From Marchantia polymorpha subsp. ruderalis (lineage: Eukaryota > Streptophyta > Marchantiopsida > Marchantiales > Marchantiaceae), in the NCBI GenBank assembly GCA_037833965.1, contig AP031354.1, positions 1,466,001 to 1,530,000 of the forward strand: 64,000 bases of DNA. Direction: 5' to 3'. The stretch's first letter is position 1. Each line of letters starts with the position of its first letter. Shown here one piece after another: positions 45,001-55,778 of the stretch. A program made the translations under genes and the position numbers. The notes below the pieces were generated by a model. It was not told where the DNA came from. It did not search any database and was given only the letters and a program-made list of their open reading frames with translations.

Positions 45001-47506
45001 TCTCCACCTGCGTGAAACATAGCAAATCAGACTGATTGATTTAGATACCCTTAAAGACAATGAAATCTTCACAGAGGCACTGTACAAATCTTTAGCGGTA
45101 GAGTCCCAGACTAAGTGCAACAGGCTAAAGCCTCTTTCTTTGAAATTGATTTGATTTGTAAGATAACTGCACTGAGCTTTAATTTAAGACACCGTTCTGT
45201 ACTAGAACATTTCGTCTTATTATACTGCCTGTGCCTATTGCAACGACTTCATGAAGTTCAGCAAAGCTCACGAGTCTCCCAAGGTTCACTGGTATAAATG
45301 CACTGATGGTGGTACACCATAAAGGACCTGTATTGATAATTTTATGAATACTTGCAGTGTTGACTTCCATTGGAGTAGAATATTTCTTCATGGAGCTGTA
45401 CACTAGGGAAGTGAATAGGCTAAATTATGAATTAATTTATGGTTGAGGCAGTAAACATACCTGAGCTAAGATGATTGGACCTCCCTGAGATGCGAAAAGA
45501 TTGTTTTCCTTCATAAGGCTCACAATCTTTCTGGTAAATCCTTCCATCTCCACCTGCAATATCGACATGGTCCTCACATCATATCCTTGTAAGGTTCATT
45601 TTTCTTTCTGAAATCTTAGTTCACTGACTTACGCGAATATGTCAATCAGGAGTCGTTTTGTTGGATGTATATTTCATTCAGATCATAACCTCATCTCTGA
45701 TCATGAGCCACTCACTTTGAAAGGTTCATTGTCGGTTCGGAATTCAATGCCTGGAATGTCACGCAGCCATAAGGGAAATCCTCTGCACGCGAATCAGAAG
45801 AATCAAACCGTTGTTAATCACTTTGTTTTGCTATGGCCCACAGCCATGAATGTTCGAGATATACGCGAAGAGTTGAAGGAGCCTACCCAGAACTCCACTC
45901 GGCGCATACGTAAGGTCCTATCCTGAGGTTGACATACAGCCCTGAATCTGCGACCAACTTTACGAACTGTACAATGTCGTACCTGCCGGTGAAGTCGTAC
46001 TGTTTATCCACACCCACATATTAGTTACTTAAAAAGCATTGCTCGTCAGAAGTCATTTACTTTTATATGATTTACACCAAATCATTACAGTAGTTTTCAT
46101 CTCCTGCGCTATTCAGATTTGTAGACATGAAATTCTACTCTACCCGATAATCAACGTCAGGATGTCGTCTTTTTACGTACATCTGGAAGCCACGGAATGC
46201 TCACATTCTTTCGACCTCTACGGAAAGCCTTCCAAAGCTCAGAAGTAACAAGATGCTGGGAAGTTATATTTGGATTGAATTGCTCGCCAAAGATCATTTA
46301 GAGCCAATTGCCGATAAACAAATCTAAACAGATTGATTTTTGAAGTTATAATCCTTCATTCCCGATCTTTGAGCCAGGAAAATCCGGAAACTCTCAAACA
46401 ACGCGATGAGGAGATTCCTCACATCATACAAGCCAAAAGAATTTGTGAAAATGTGATCAGACAAGAGTCAAATGTAAGTGATTTTGCTCTAGAGTGGTGG
46501 TGGGGCTTGGTGAAGTAACGATGTCTCTGATGGATACTGCTCGCAGTCGCATGGGAAAATAGAGAGCACAAGTTTCCGTACGTGTAATATAAACTGCATG
46601 GGGCTGTTCAATACAAATGTAGGGCCCACCTACTGAATCAGTTGGGGTACTGACAAAGCAATAATAAAGCAGTTGGCAGTAATCAAAGTAGGAAGTTGGA
46701 ACAGACTGCCAGCGGGTTGATGCCCTTCTGCACACTGTTGTACGGACGCAGAAATCCTCGCGCACGAAACAATCGGATTCTCTGCTCAATGAAATACATC
46801 AATTTCTTTCGTTGGCCGGGGGCTACCTTCTAAGGACAAGAATCGAACATACCTTTCCTTTCTCTGGTTCATGACCGTCCCAAAATACATAAGTTTGGAT
46901 GAGATCAATTCCTCCTTTCTTCGCCAAATCAATCAATCCCGGCCACATCTGCAACACCGATGTCACAGTAAGATTCACGGGGGTTTTTAGCAGCACTATT
47001 ACTCCCAGCTATGGAGCTCCAGCAACTTCGGCTCCAAGAACCTGACGAGTAGATTATTGACCCCACCTCTCGCGGTAACAGCAAGGGGGGGGGGGGGATG
47101 CCTCTTGTAAAGGGAGATCATCTATTCCAAGAAAACTAGAGACATATCGAATTCGGATTTTTATAAGATGACACCGGCCTGCTGAATTGGAGCACTCAAA
47201 TCTCCTTCATGTGGATCGACGTAGGATTATTTACACTCTAATCGCAAAAGGTACAAATCAAAATCAGAATCCGTCTGAAGACACTAAATTTATCAAAATG
47301 TACTAGAGCAACCAGGACGAAAGAGAAAGGCCCACCTGGGGTGTACTACGTGGATAATGTATCGAAGCACCCTGCAAAAATCGGCGCTGGCCATCCAGCA
47401 AGAGTGCTCTATGGTCGTACGTTACAACGACGGAGCTTACAGCTCCTGCCCAAATTAAGAGCATAAATGGGAGAAGAAGAGTGTTTTTTCGATTTTTTTT
47501 CTCCAT
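39034..47506 (-). CDS. Beta-galactosidase, GH35, with C-terminal SUEL lectin domain, 19 exons
   Basis: Exons in transcription order: 47506-47336, 46948-46853, 45999-45887, 45782-45716, 45553-45461, 45007-44864, 44468-44380, 44056-43951, 43722-43638, 43413-43289, 43114-42917, 42483-42278, 42062-41971, 41866-41766, 41077-40970, 40770-40660, 40391-40171, 39969-39648, 39165-39034. All phases agree; 859 aa. A signal peptide (about residues 1-26, [12 protein letters not shown]) sends it to the apoplast, where such enzymes trim beta-galactosyl units from pectin side chains, xyloglucan or arabinogalactan proteins. Active site: acid/base E184 in VENEYG and nucleophile E253 in [14 protein letters not shown] and the galactose-binding jelly-roll regions are present, and a SUEL lectin domain spans about 770-855 ([20 protein letters not shown]). 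Intron 11 uses a GC donor (AAG|GCAAGT). AEWSSGGFP replaces the common AEWN-x-GGFP. Intact and probably functional. Confidence 0.94.
39509..39588. repeat. 40-bp tandem duplication in beta-galactosidase intron 18
   Basis: TAACTTGAAGTT recurs at 39511 and 39551, with TTCTGTA and AAATTTCAGTCA following in both units. The repeat lies wholly within the last intron. Confidence 0.75.
47085..47097. repeat. Poly-G run in beta-galactosidase intron 1
   Basis: Thirteen consecutive G on the plus strand. The length may be unstable or mis-sequenced. Confidence 0.8.
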
Positions 47507-48960
47507 ATCTCAGAAACTGAGCTGGGCGGTGGTAAGATTCTGCTGTAAAACCGATAAAGTTCCAGAAATGAACAAATTGCATACTTTCTAATGTTAATTG
47601 TCTCACATACCAGCTAGCATGAACGAAGAGAAACGATAGAAAAACAACCTGCTATCGAACTGAATGATTATGAGAAACCATTATACTTTAAGCAGTGGGA
47701 GCTTCAAATATCAATAAATATGGATAATACAAGTTCCTCAATCACTAATGGCATCGTGTGTGCAACGACTTAGTCATCTGAACTGATTCTTCTGGTTACC
47801 AGATCTCAGGCTCCAAATGTAGGCAGTCACAAATCTTCGGATGTACATATCCCGTATACAAGACTCTAATTCTAAGAGGGTCTGTGCTACTTGCAATTCT
47901 TCAAAATGCCAGTCTAAAATATAACGCGGAGAGTCTCCATCCGATCTGTCCCTCTCAGAAAAAATCAAAGACGACATCTCTCAGCAATACATGCGCGGGC
48001 TGGTAACAAACAGACTCCAGGTTCCAGAAGAAAAGCTGAAGAAATCATGCTGACAAAATCGTCAAAATCTCTGTCACGAATGAAACTGAATTTTACCAAA
48101 TCTGTCGGACTTACGAGATCAGGAGAATTGCAGCAGTAGACGCCGAGATCCCTGGTCGACCCCGGACGAGTGGCAACTGCGCATATCGTGCATCAGCAGC
48201 AGCAGTGCGTCCCGCCACGCCTACGCCCCGGCTTCGTGCGGCCTAGAACCCTTCCGCCCGAGAGTGGCTCCGCATCGAGCTGGGAACGAGGCATTCGATT
48301 CAAGGAGCGTATATGAAGCGCTCTGCTGCGCGCCTGACGACGCTCCCTCCGTCGGGCAGCGCAGGCACCAGTGCCAATTTTAAATTGCAGTACTGTACAG
48401 CCGCCTCCGACGCTGATGTGGCTGAATTCCGTCCGGCGACAAAGCTAGACGGAGTTAATCTCTCCTTCGAATTTGAGACAACTGTACTCGACGTACATTA
48501 CGGAAGGCAATTGAATCGCTTGTACGCCACGGGGCCACCACCGGATCCCTGTGACAGCAGGTAGGTCCGGTCCGGTCACGGTTTTACATCACAGGTGGCA
48601 CGGCGTACCTCGTCCAGCGATTACGACGTCGGGGTCGATACGATCTGCGTCGAGGTCCCGAGGACTGTCATCGATGCAATCCATCCACCTCGTGGAATGC
48701 ACTGATTTCTCTTTGTTTCTCGTCTACCTGTCTTTGGTCTACATTTTTGGTGGATGGTAGACATGGCAGGATGGACAAAATTTGCCGAACTGTTTCAGGA
48801 TGTATGTAAGCTTCTTTTCTGAGTTCAGGTTTATGTAGACAAGGCAGTTAGTACAGATAAACATGACTCAGCACCTCGACATTGCCGTATTGTGCATGGG
48901 TACGACAGATTTTATGCTTAAAATTATGGGTACTTATGTATTGAGCACTGGTTGCAGAGG
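47507..48960. other. Beta-galactosidase promoter side with a GC-rich island
   Basis: 48.1-48.75 kb is markedly GC-rich and CpG-rich compared with its surroundings and may be a promoter or leader region. A frame at 48313-48564 has no recognisable domain and I do not call it a gene. Confidence 0.4.
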
Positions 48961-48974
48961 GAGCTACGATGTGA

Positions 48975-49310
48975 TTCGATCCTTAATAGCGCCTGACTGG
49001 TGCGTTAAACAAATCCATCTAATGGAATAACCCAAAGTCTTTCAGATGGTTGTCTTGCTCGACGCTCACAAAGAAGAAAGGTTTGGACTGGCATGCATGC
49101 GGTTTCAGCACTTCATATCACCACTTCCTGACTGTTGAGGGCAATATTTGGCTGCTTGAAATTGTGTATGGAAATGCCCAAATGTTGCTGGCATATGTTG
49201 CGAAATTTTTTCCGAAAAGAACAGAACAACTGAGACATAGCAAAAAAGCACTAAACTGCATCTAGCGATTCTCAAGACACAGGGTCCACGACAGGCGCCC
49301 TCTCTATGTC
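48975..49310 (+). repeat. Duplicated block S3, copy 2
   Basis: Matches 27538-27960, same orientation. Contains the peptide remnant HHFLTVEGNIWLLEIVYGNA. Confidence 0.6.
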
Positions 49311-49319
49311 TTTAAGTGA

Positions 49320-50280
49320 TTTTGATAATTATTTTGCTGTAATACATTGACCGCAGACAAATAAATGGCGGCCACATGAATTCAGCATCCTCGAAGTGTC
49401 GGGTATTCTGACGAGTTGATCAATCATATACTCGACCTTTCTATCTACAACCTAGACTACATATTTTAGACCTAGCTTCTGTTGTCAACGTTCTAATAAG
49501 AGAAACATTGAATAGATAAAAACTCACCCCCACAACAGAAAAGATTTACAACAAAGTTATATCTAATATGAAACAACGGAGGCTCATGGATATGGATAAT
49601 GCTTTAGAAGAACGACGGAGAACAATACAAAGCGAGTGCAAACAAGTTTAAGGACCAAACTCTTCGGGGTCTCACGATTTTTTCTCAATTTTTTACACAT
49701 GTTAGTAAAATAAATGGCTAGATTGTTTTTATTATATCTATCTCACCACATGTCGAATTTAACAACTTGAATTTTATAGAAAAAGAAGCGTGGCCTCTTT
49801 ATTTACTTCCTTATTTTATATAATTTTATCCTCTATAGCTCCTCTTGCAATTCAGATGGCTGGTATTCATGACTTTTGAAATTGAGTCAAATGTTATTAA
49901 TATTTGACGATGTCATGAAATACATCCATATTATAAGATTTACGAATACCATGAGGTGTAATATGAACGTATATGAAAGAAAACCCACGCAACCAAGAGA
50001 GATAAAGCAAAAAATATATATAAACAATGGAGAATATATTATTTGTGTACCTTACGTCTTTGAAGAACGTAGTGTATAGAAGGTATGAAACCAATTACAC
50101 ATACGCCATAAAAAGATTTCTATAACCTGTTGGTCAAAGATTTGCATTCTTCTATGTCGAGAAATGAAGGGAAATTTCTTAAGAGATAGATCGTTATGCT
50201 TTGCTAACTAGCAAGCTCTGGAAATGCTCCTTTTCCCGCCTCTGGCGATTGGGAGATGTCGACACTAGATTTCCCTCTCG
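49320..50280. other. AT-rich intergenic region
   Basis: No supported gene. The last part is presumably promoter of the SAWADEE gene. Confidence 0.4.
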
Positions 50281-50290
50281 GGAGCCTTAC

Positions 50291-50545
50291 GAAATTCGTG
50301 GCCAGGAAGGCGTCGAACTCTGGTAGCGCTCGGGACAAACCTGCGGTTGCTCTACCTCGACTTGGATCCCAGTCCGAATTCGTGGCCAAGAAAGCGTCGA
50401 ACTCTGGTAGCGCTCGGGACAAACCTGCGGTCGCTCGACCTCGATTTTGGATCCCAGTCCGAAATTCGTGGCCAAGAAAGCGTCGAACTCTGGTAGCGCT
50501 CGGGACAAGCCTGCGGTCGCTGGACCTCGATTTAGAATCCCAGTC
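50291..50545. repeat. Three tandem units of about 85 bp before the SAWADEE gene
   Basis: Units begin at 50291, 50376 and 50461 (GAAATTCGTGGCCA or GAATTCGTGGCCA) and are nearly identical by eye. The unit length is not a multiple of three, and no ATG is in frame with the gene in unit 3, so the array is more likely leader or promoter than coding. It ends 10 bases before the start codon. Confidence 0.9.
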
Positions 50546-50554
50546 CGGTCACTG

Positions 50555-51469
50555 ATGAGTCCGGCGCAGCTGGAAGTGAAATGTGTCGCGGACGAGGCGT
50601 GGTATAATGCCGATGTCGAGATTTTAGACCAGGGCATCCTCGTGCGGTACGACGGCTTCGACGAGGATGACGAGTTTTGGGACATAGCCTACTTGAGGAA
50701 ACACGCAGGCCATGTCCAGGATGTGATCAGACTCTCGTCCTCCCAGCTTCAGGACGAGCAATGTCGTTCCGTCAAAGAAGGGATGGTCGTTTGTGCTCGG
50801 GGCGTTCTTGAAAACGACGACGAAGAAGAAGACGGCGAGAAGGAAGAAGAGGTGAAGTACTTCGACGCGCGAATCGTGAATGTTGCTCGAAACCCCCACA
50901 CCTTCGACGAGGAAGAAGAGCGCTGCACCTGTGTTTTCGAGGCGTACTGGATAACCGGTCCGCACAAGAAGGAATTCGGCAGCCCTTACAATTCCGTGTT
51001 TTTCACCTGTGCAGACATTTGTCTACTTAATCCCGAGCACGTCGTCTCTCACCCTGTTGTTCAAAATCTATTGCACATGGTAGGCATCAGTTCGCAAGTG
51101 TTGTCGGATCACTCTGAGAAATCTCACCCCAGTACTAGCTTTACAGGCCCGAGTAGGAGCAGGGAAGCGAGCAGTAAGGAAGATAAACCACTAGATTCCG
51201 AGCAATCAGGAAACCCGGATTTGGAGTCAGTGCTCCAAGAAGGCAAGCGAAAGAGATTTCCCAAGCCATATGCTGTGCGAGACGCAGTACCAGGTATGCG
51301 AATTCGTGGATGTAGAGCTGCTCGAGTGCCCGAAAGACGAAAGGTAGAAAAACCTGCAGCTGAGTTGGAGATGTTGCATCCTGTTACAGTCCTGTCTGAT
51401 TCTGAGAGTGATGAAGCAGAGGTGGAGGAGGACACCTGGCCTTCCTCTGGCCAGTCGTCCTCTGGCTAA
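50555..51469 (+). CDS. SAWADEE-domain protein without homeodomain
   Basis: Single exon, 304 aa from the ATG at 50555. Residues about 6-165 match the SAWADEE chromatin-reader fold, a tandem Tudor-like domain: ADEAWYNADVEIL, ILVRYDGFDEDDEFWD, RLSSSQLQDEQCRSVKEGM, VKYFDARIVNVARNPH, CTCVFEAYW. SHH1/DTF1 and SHH2 use this fold to read H3K9 methylation and recruit RNA polymerase IV. The homeodomain of those proteins is absent here. An acidic insert (ENDDEEEDGEKEEE) splits the domain. The C-terminal half is low-complexity, with a basic patch GKRKRFPKPY (likely nuclear signal) and the end VTVLSDSESDEAEVEED, which has the form of a SUMO-interacting motif. The domain call is by pattern, not by profile search. 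A role in RNA-directed DNA methylation is an inference. Confidence 0.75.
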   Translation: MSPAQLEVKCVADEAWYNADVEILDQGILVRYDGFDEDDEFWDIAYLRKHAGHVQDVIRLSSSQLQDEQCRSVKEGMVVCARGVLENDDEEEDGEKEEEVKYFDARIVNVARNPHTFDEEEERCTCVFEAYWITGPHKKEFGSPYNSVFFTCADICLLNPEHVVSHPVVQNLLHMVGISSQVLSDHSEKSHPSTSFTGPSRSREASSKEDKPLDSEQSGNPDLESVLQEGKRKRFPKPYAVRDAVPGMRIRGCRAARVPERRKVEKPAAELEMLHPVTVLSDSESDEAEVEEDTWPSSGQSSSG

Positions 51470-53400
51470 GGACATACAAGCGGAATTGTTTTAAGTTCGT
51501 GAGGCATCTAGAGGGGCGTTTTGGAGAAGGTAGATGACAACAACGCTAAGTATAGAGATACACCAATGTAACGTGATTTCATTATTGTGAGTGCTAGGTT
51601 AAATATTTCAAAACGAAGAGATTATTAGAAATAATTATTACTTGAATTACTCTTCAATCAGAGTTAATCTCAAGACTTTAGAATGATAAATAAACATCAT
51701 TATAGTTAATAAATTTAATTAGAAAAAATCTATTGTAATTTAGTAAAAAATATTGGATCAAATATTAGAAAATATTCAACCATAGATTCATCTTACGAGA
51801 ATGATAAGTACCAAGATATTTCACATGCAATACTACTATAATAATATTTGTTGTTCAACTAATAGACAATTTAATTTGAATACATTTACACACAAATTTC
51901 ATACATTGTGCAATTATAATGACTCTCAATATCTTTAAATGGCTATTTAAACTGGAATGTACAAAATGACATTAGAAGTATGAATGGTGTAACATAGTAG
52001 ATGATTGTGATATGACTACCAAATAAAATATGTTTCATCAAAGTCATTTTAATGCTTAAATTTTTCTTTCTTTAATTGTGAGATCTGGACTAACACAATA
52101 CAGCTAGATAACCAATAACAGTTAATATTCTTCCAATTGTGATATCCAGCTTAAACAACAACGTAAATCCAATAAAAGGATCATTTCCATGTTAAGGTTT
52201 CTAAAAGCATAAACATATCTTGATTTTCTACTAATGCACAACTCTACAACAATTCTTGAATATTATTGAATTTGTGGTGATTGAGTTTGTGCATAGATAT
52301 AATATAAAGAAGACCTATCATGATAAGTACTAGGACTCCAAGATAGATGATGCAATCTTTAACACTGATAAAAAAATGTAATAGAAAAATTTTATATTCG
52401 GTATTAGACATAGAAAATTTATAAATAGCCAATGCATTTGAAAACTATTCATTTGCACGATTGAAGAATTAACACAGTTGCAATCAAGCTTAATGTGGAG
52501 TATCATGTAATTGAATCCAAAATTTAACCTGATAAAGCCTCATGATCATGTGCTTTGAAAGAACTTCCAAATCTAGTTGTCATCTTTTACCCTAACTAGA
52601 AAGACATAAACAATGTGGAACACCCAGAGAAATCAAAATCAAGGTAACATGTTTAACCTACCAATCAATTGCTTATAAATTAAAAGTAGACTTAGCCTTA
52701 AATGAAGTGTATGAGTTAGCCTATGGAAACATGAGTTAACAGTAAAACTTAATGTTCCATAACTATAGAAGTTGATTAAAATTTAGATCCTGATCAATCC
52801 CAAGACTAGATTGACATACTTCAAATAATCATTGTAGTAATGATATGCTCAGCGTGATCATGTACATTACACTAATCAAAGTGACTGACATCTACGGATG
52901 CATATCACAACTATTACTCTCTTGAACTTTGTGCATATTTCTGTGTAAACCTTTGAAGTTTTAAGATGAAAATTCGAATTAACATGGCATATGAGGTACT
53001 TTCTTCGAAGATTAGCAATGAGAAATCAATGTAAAAGTAATACAAGTTTATACATAAACCTTTGCACTCTAGTTTCTATAATAACCAGTTTCAAATAACT
53101 AAATCATAACGCTACAAATCATATGTGAAAATATCAATTGTCAAAAGTTTAAAACGATTTTAAATTCTTTAAATAAATTTTAACAATATTCCAAATAGAT
53201 CAGTAAAAGTCAAGAGTTCGAACAAAAACTAAAATACCCATATGTAATATCTGAGAGACATACTACACAATGAAAATCTATACTGACCTAAACTTATTCT
53301 TCTCCACAAATAAGATTGAAATTGTACTGGAAAGGTGCCTCTTTAGACTACAATGTACCCGAAGAAAGGATTAGAAATGTAGACTAATTTTGGTATATAT
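51470..53400. other. AT-rich gene desert
   Basis: Very AT-rich, no supported gene or element. Confidence 0.5.
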
Positions 53401-54235
53401 GCCACATACTACTCAAAGCATCTAATACAGTACATGTCTTTGGTAGTGATTGATATCGAGAAGCAGTGAGTTTGATACAGAAACTTGCTCGACAATAAAT
53501 CACAGAGATGGATCAGAGTTTCAAACGCAGCAAAGCCGCAACAGTAATGGGGACATTCGAGCTGACTGTATAAAGAAGCTTATCATTTCTTTATGTTTTC
53601 TTCCCCACGGCAAGGGGATCTCCCGGACGCGTCTCGACTTTCTTCCATCAAGTACTCGTCTCTCAGAAACGTGTCATAGCTGAAGGACCAAGTGCGTACC
53701 TGTACCTATCTCCCCAAGAAGCAGGGCACCTTCTCAGAATCTCCCTTTCATTTCAGAATATCTCAACGGTTCAGATCATACTTCTCATTGAAGCATGTTT
53801 TTCAATTCATTGCGCAATGTTCCAGCCGCCTTTCATAGTTTTGAGTTGTGAGACTGAATGCAATTCGGATTTTAACCCCCAAAGAACTCCGGTATGAATG
53901 TTTTGTGGATCCAGATGACGACTCTAAGCAGTAAAAAAAATAACGCATTTCGACGTGCTATCTAAAGGTTATCTGGCGTGGCCAAAGGCGCATTGGCGCA
54001 TTCCTGGGAGCCGGGCTGGGAGTTCGGCAGTCATATGTTCGAATGCAAAGGAGAAAAGGAGGAAAGAAATATACCCGAGTGTGCGCCTCGTCAAGTAGGA
54101 GCGTTGGGAACAAGAGTGGGGCTATTTGCTGTTCGGAGCAGGAAGTTATGGGCACGTCCCCACGGGCGCAAGGGAGATCTCTCGGCCGCGTCTAGATTCA
54201 TGCAAGGCGAGAGGGGACGCGCCCGGCAGGAATCA
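53401..54235. other. Unassigned, moderate GC
   Basis: Contains a pair of short direct repeats: AGAAGCTTATCATT...CTTTATG at about 53574 and 54672, and a GATCTCCCGGACGCGTCT-like segment at about 53618 and 54175. No gene recognised. Confidence 0.35.
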
Positions 54236-54238
54236 GGA

Positions 54239-54334
54239 GTCTGGTGGGAGGGATTCGAGACACCGTGAGACGGCGCGAGGAGACGCGCGTGCCCTCGCGC
54301 CGTCTCACGGTGTCTCGAGCAATTCCCACCACAC
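54239..54334. ncRNA. Candidate hairpin RNA or foldback element
   Basis: 54256-54280 and 54293-54317 are exact reverse complements (25 bp, very GC-rich) around a 12-nt loop. Pairing continues imperfectly for 17 more positions on each side (54239-54255 with 54318-54334). The whole structure is about 96 nt, within the size of plant pre-miRNAs. Transcription is not shown. It may equally be a foldback transposon or a template-switch palindrome. Confidence 0.4.
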
Positions 54335-55280
54335 TACTTCCTCTTGCGGATCCGCGTATGGCTGAAGACTACACATTTTCACACGCTCAAATCGAAACTT
54401 TTTCCTAAACACAAAGCCAAGCCACACACCGCTTTCACCACTACTGCTCTTGTGGACTAAAGCTCGATTGAGGGTATTCTCAAGCCGGGAGTTCTGTCCC
54501 ACCGAGAAGGCCCGGAAGAACAATTGCTTCTGCTACCGGAGTGATCGCATGGAAGGCCTTATATAGGCAGGAAGGAGCTGCGACTGACGGAAGATTTGAT
54601 TTCAAAGATAGAATGGTTCAAAGATCAACGTTTCAGATCAGGGTATGACGTAAAGAAGAACAGAGTGCATACAGAAGCTTATCATTTTCTTTATGCACTC
54701 AGTTCTAGGTCAATTTGGCCCACATGCAAATTCTGACTGATAATTTTGACACTATTATTAATCATTTCAAACTTTCACGGTCTGTCGAACTTGAATCAGA
54801 TTCATCTGAAGTTCAGTTCAACTTATTACAGACAGTATGTATTAGGTTGGAAATGTGCCCCGAATGTCACCACTTTAAGGCATGGGTGAGATGTATTATA
54901 GGGCTCAAACTCAATTTCCAGCTGTCATCGCTACACAGTAATGTGGAAAAAGATATCAGATTTTTTTGCAACTCACACTGTATCAAACAATGATAATTCA
55001 CAAAGTACGAAAGAAAACGCCATTTGCTGATCATAACTCAAACCATATGACAGTTGAATAAGCTTACGCGAAACCATTTATCCATTCAGATGTGAAAATG
55101 ATCAAAGAAATTTTGATTTATGAATAGACTCAAAACTAAGATACAAAGTCCGAACGAAAGATTTTGTGTGTGTCTGCAGCTGCCGTTGATTCACACCCTT
55201 TATTTTACTCGTTTCACATGGTTAAGCTTGCTCAAAGAGTTTCTATATGCCGGGGGACCAAAACTCGAATATCTCAATTA
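54335..55280. other. Intergenic, nothing recognised
   Basis: Short frames only. From about 55290 the sequence becomes homologous to 28225 onward, the 3' flank of P450 copy A. Confidence 0.4.
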
Positions 55281-55778
55281 TAAGATGTTTCCGTCGCAGG
55301 TACAATTCAGCCGCAGTAACTTCTTGAGCAAGTACAATTACTCACAGCACGTCTCTGATTGTATTTACATTTCAGAAAAACTATACCTTCTTTTCATTTT
55401 TTTGTTCCTGGCTTTATTTGCTTTTGCTCCTGAACACATAAATAAGAATTCCACGCGTGTGCAGCTATGGGTAACCCAGGAAAGATTACTAACCGTATAA
55501 TGAGTTGACGTCGATTCACTTTATATCATTAAACGGTTGCAGTTATGTCGTAGGCAAGCATTTGATTAAGCTACGATGAACTATATAGGTCATTTGCCGA
55601 TAATCTACTAGTTAAGAGCTGATTTTATTGTGTACCGGTTCAGCCGCATCTACGCTTTGAATCCTCATTTCTATCGATGACTGGATGAATGACTACTATC
55701 GTGTTCCGTGGCTCATGAGAGGCCCATTCAATAATCAATATGTTTTAAATTTGGCTAGTTGGTCTAGCTGTGTTGCGA

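Noticed and set aside
48313-48564. GC-rich 83-codon frame upstream of the beta-galactosidase gene
   Set aside because: No domain and no paralogue; long frames are expected by chance in a GC-rich island.
50256-50555. 99-codon frame across the 85-bp units as an N-terminal extension of the SAWADEE protein
   Set aside because: It is not in frame with the gene; the frame that is joined to the gene lacks an ATG before 50555.
55120-55500. 126-codon frame before P450 B
   Set aside because: Half of it lies in the duplicated 3' flank of the P450, where copy A does not keep the frame.
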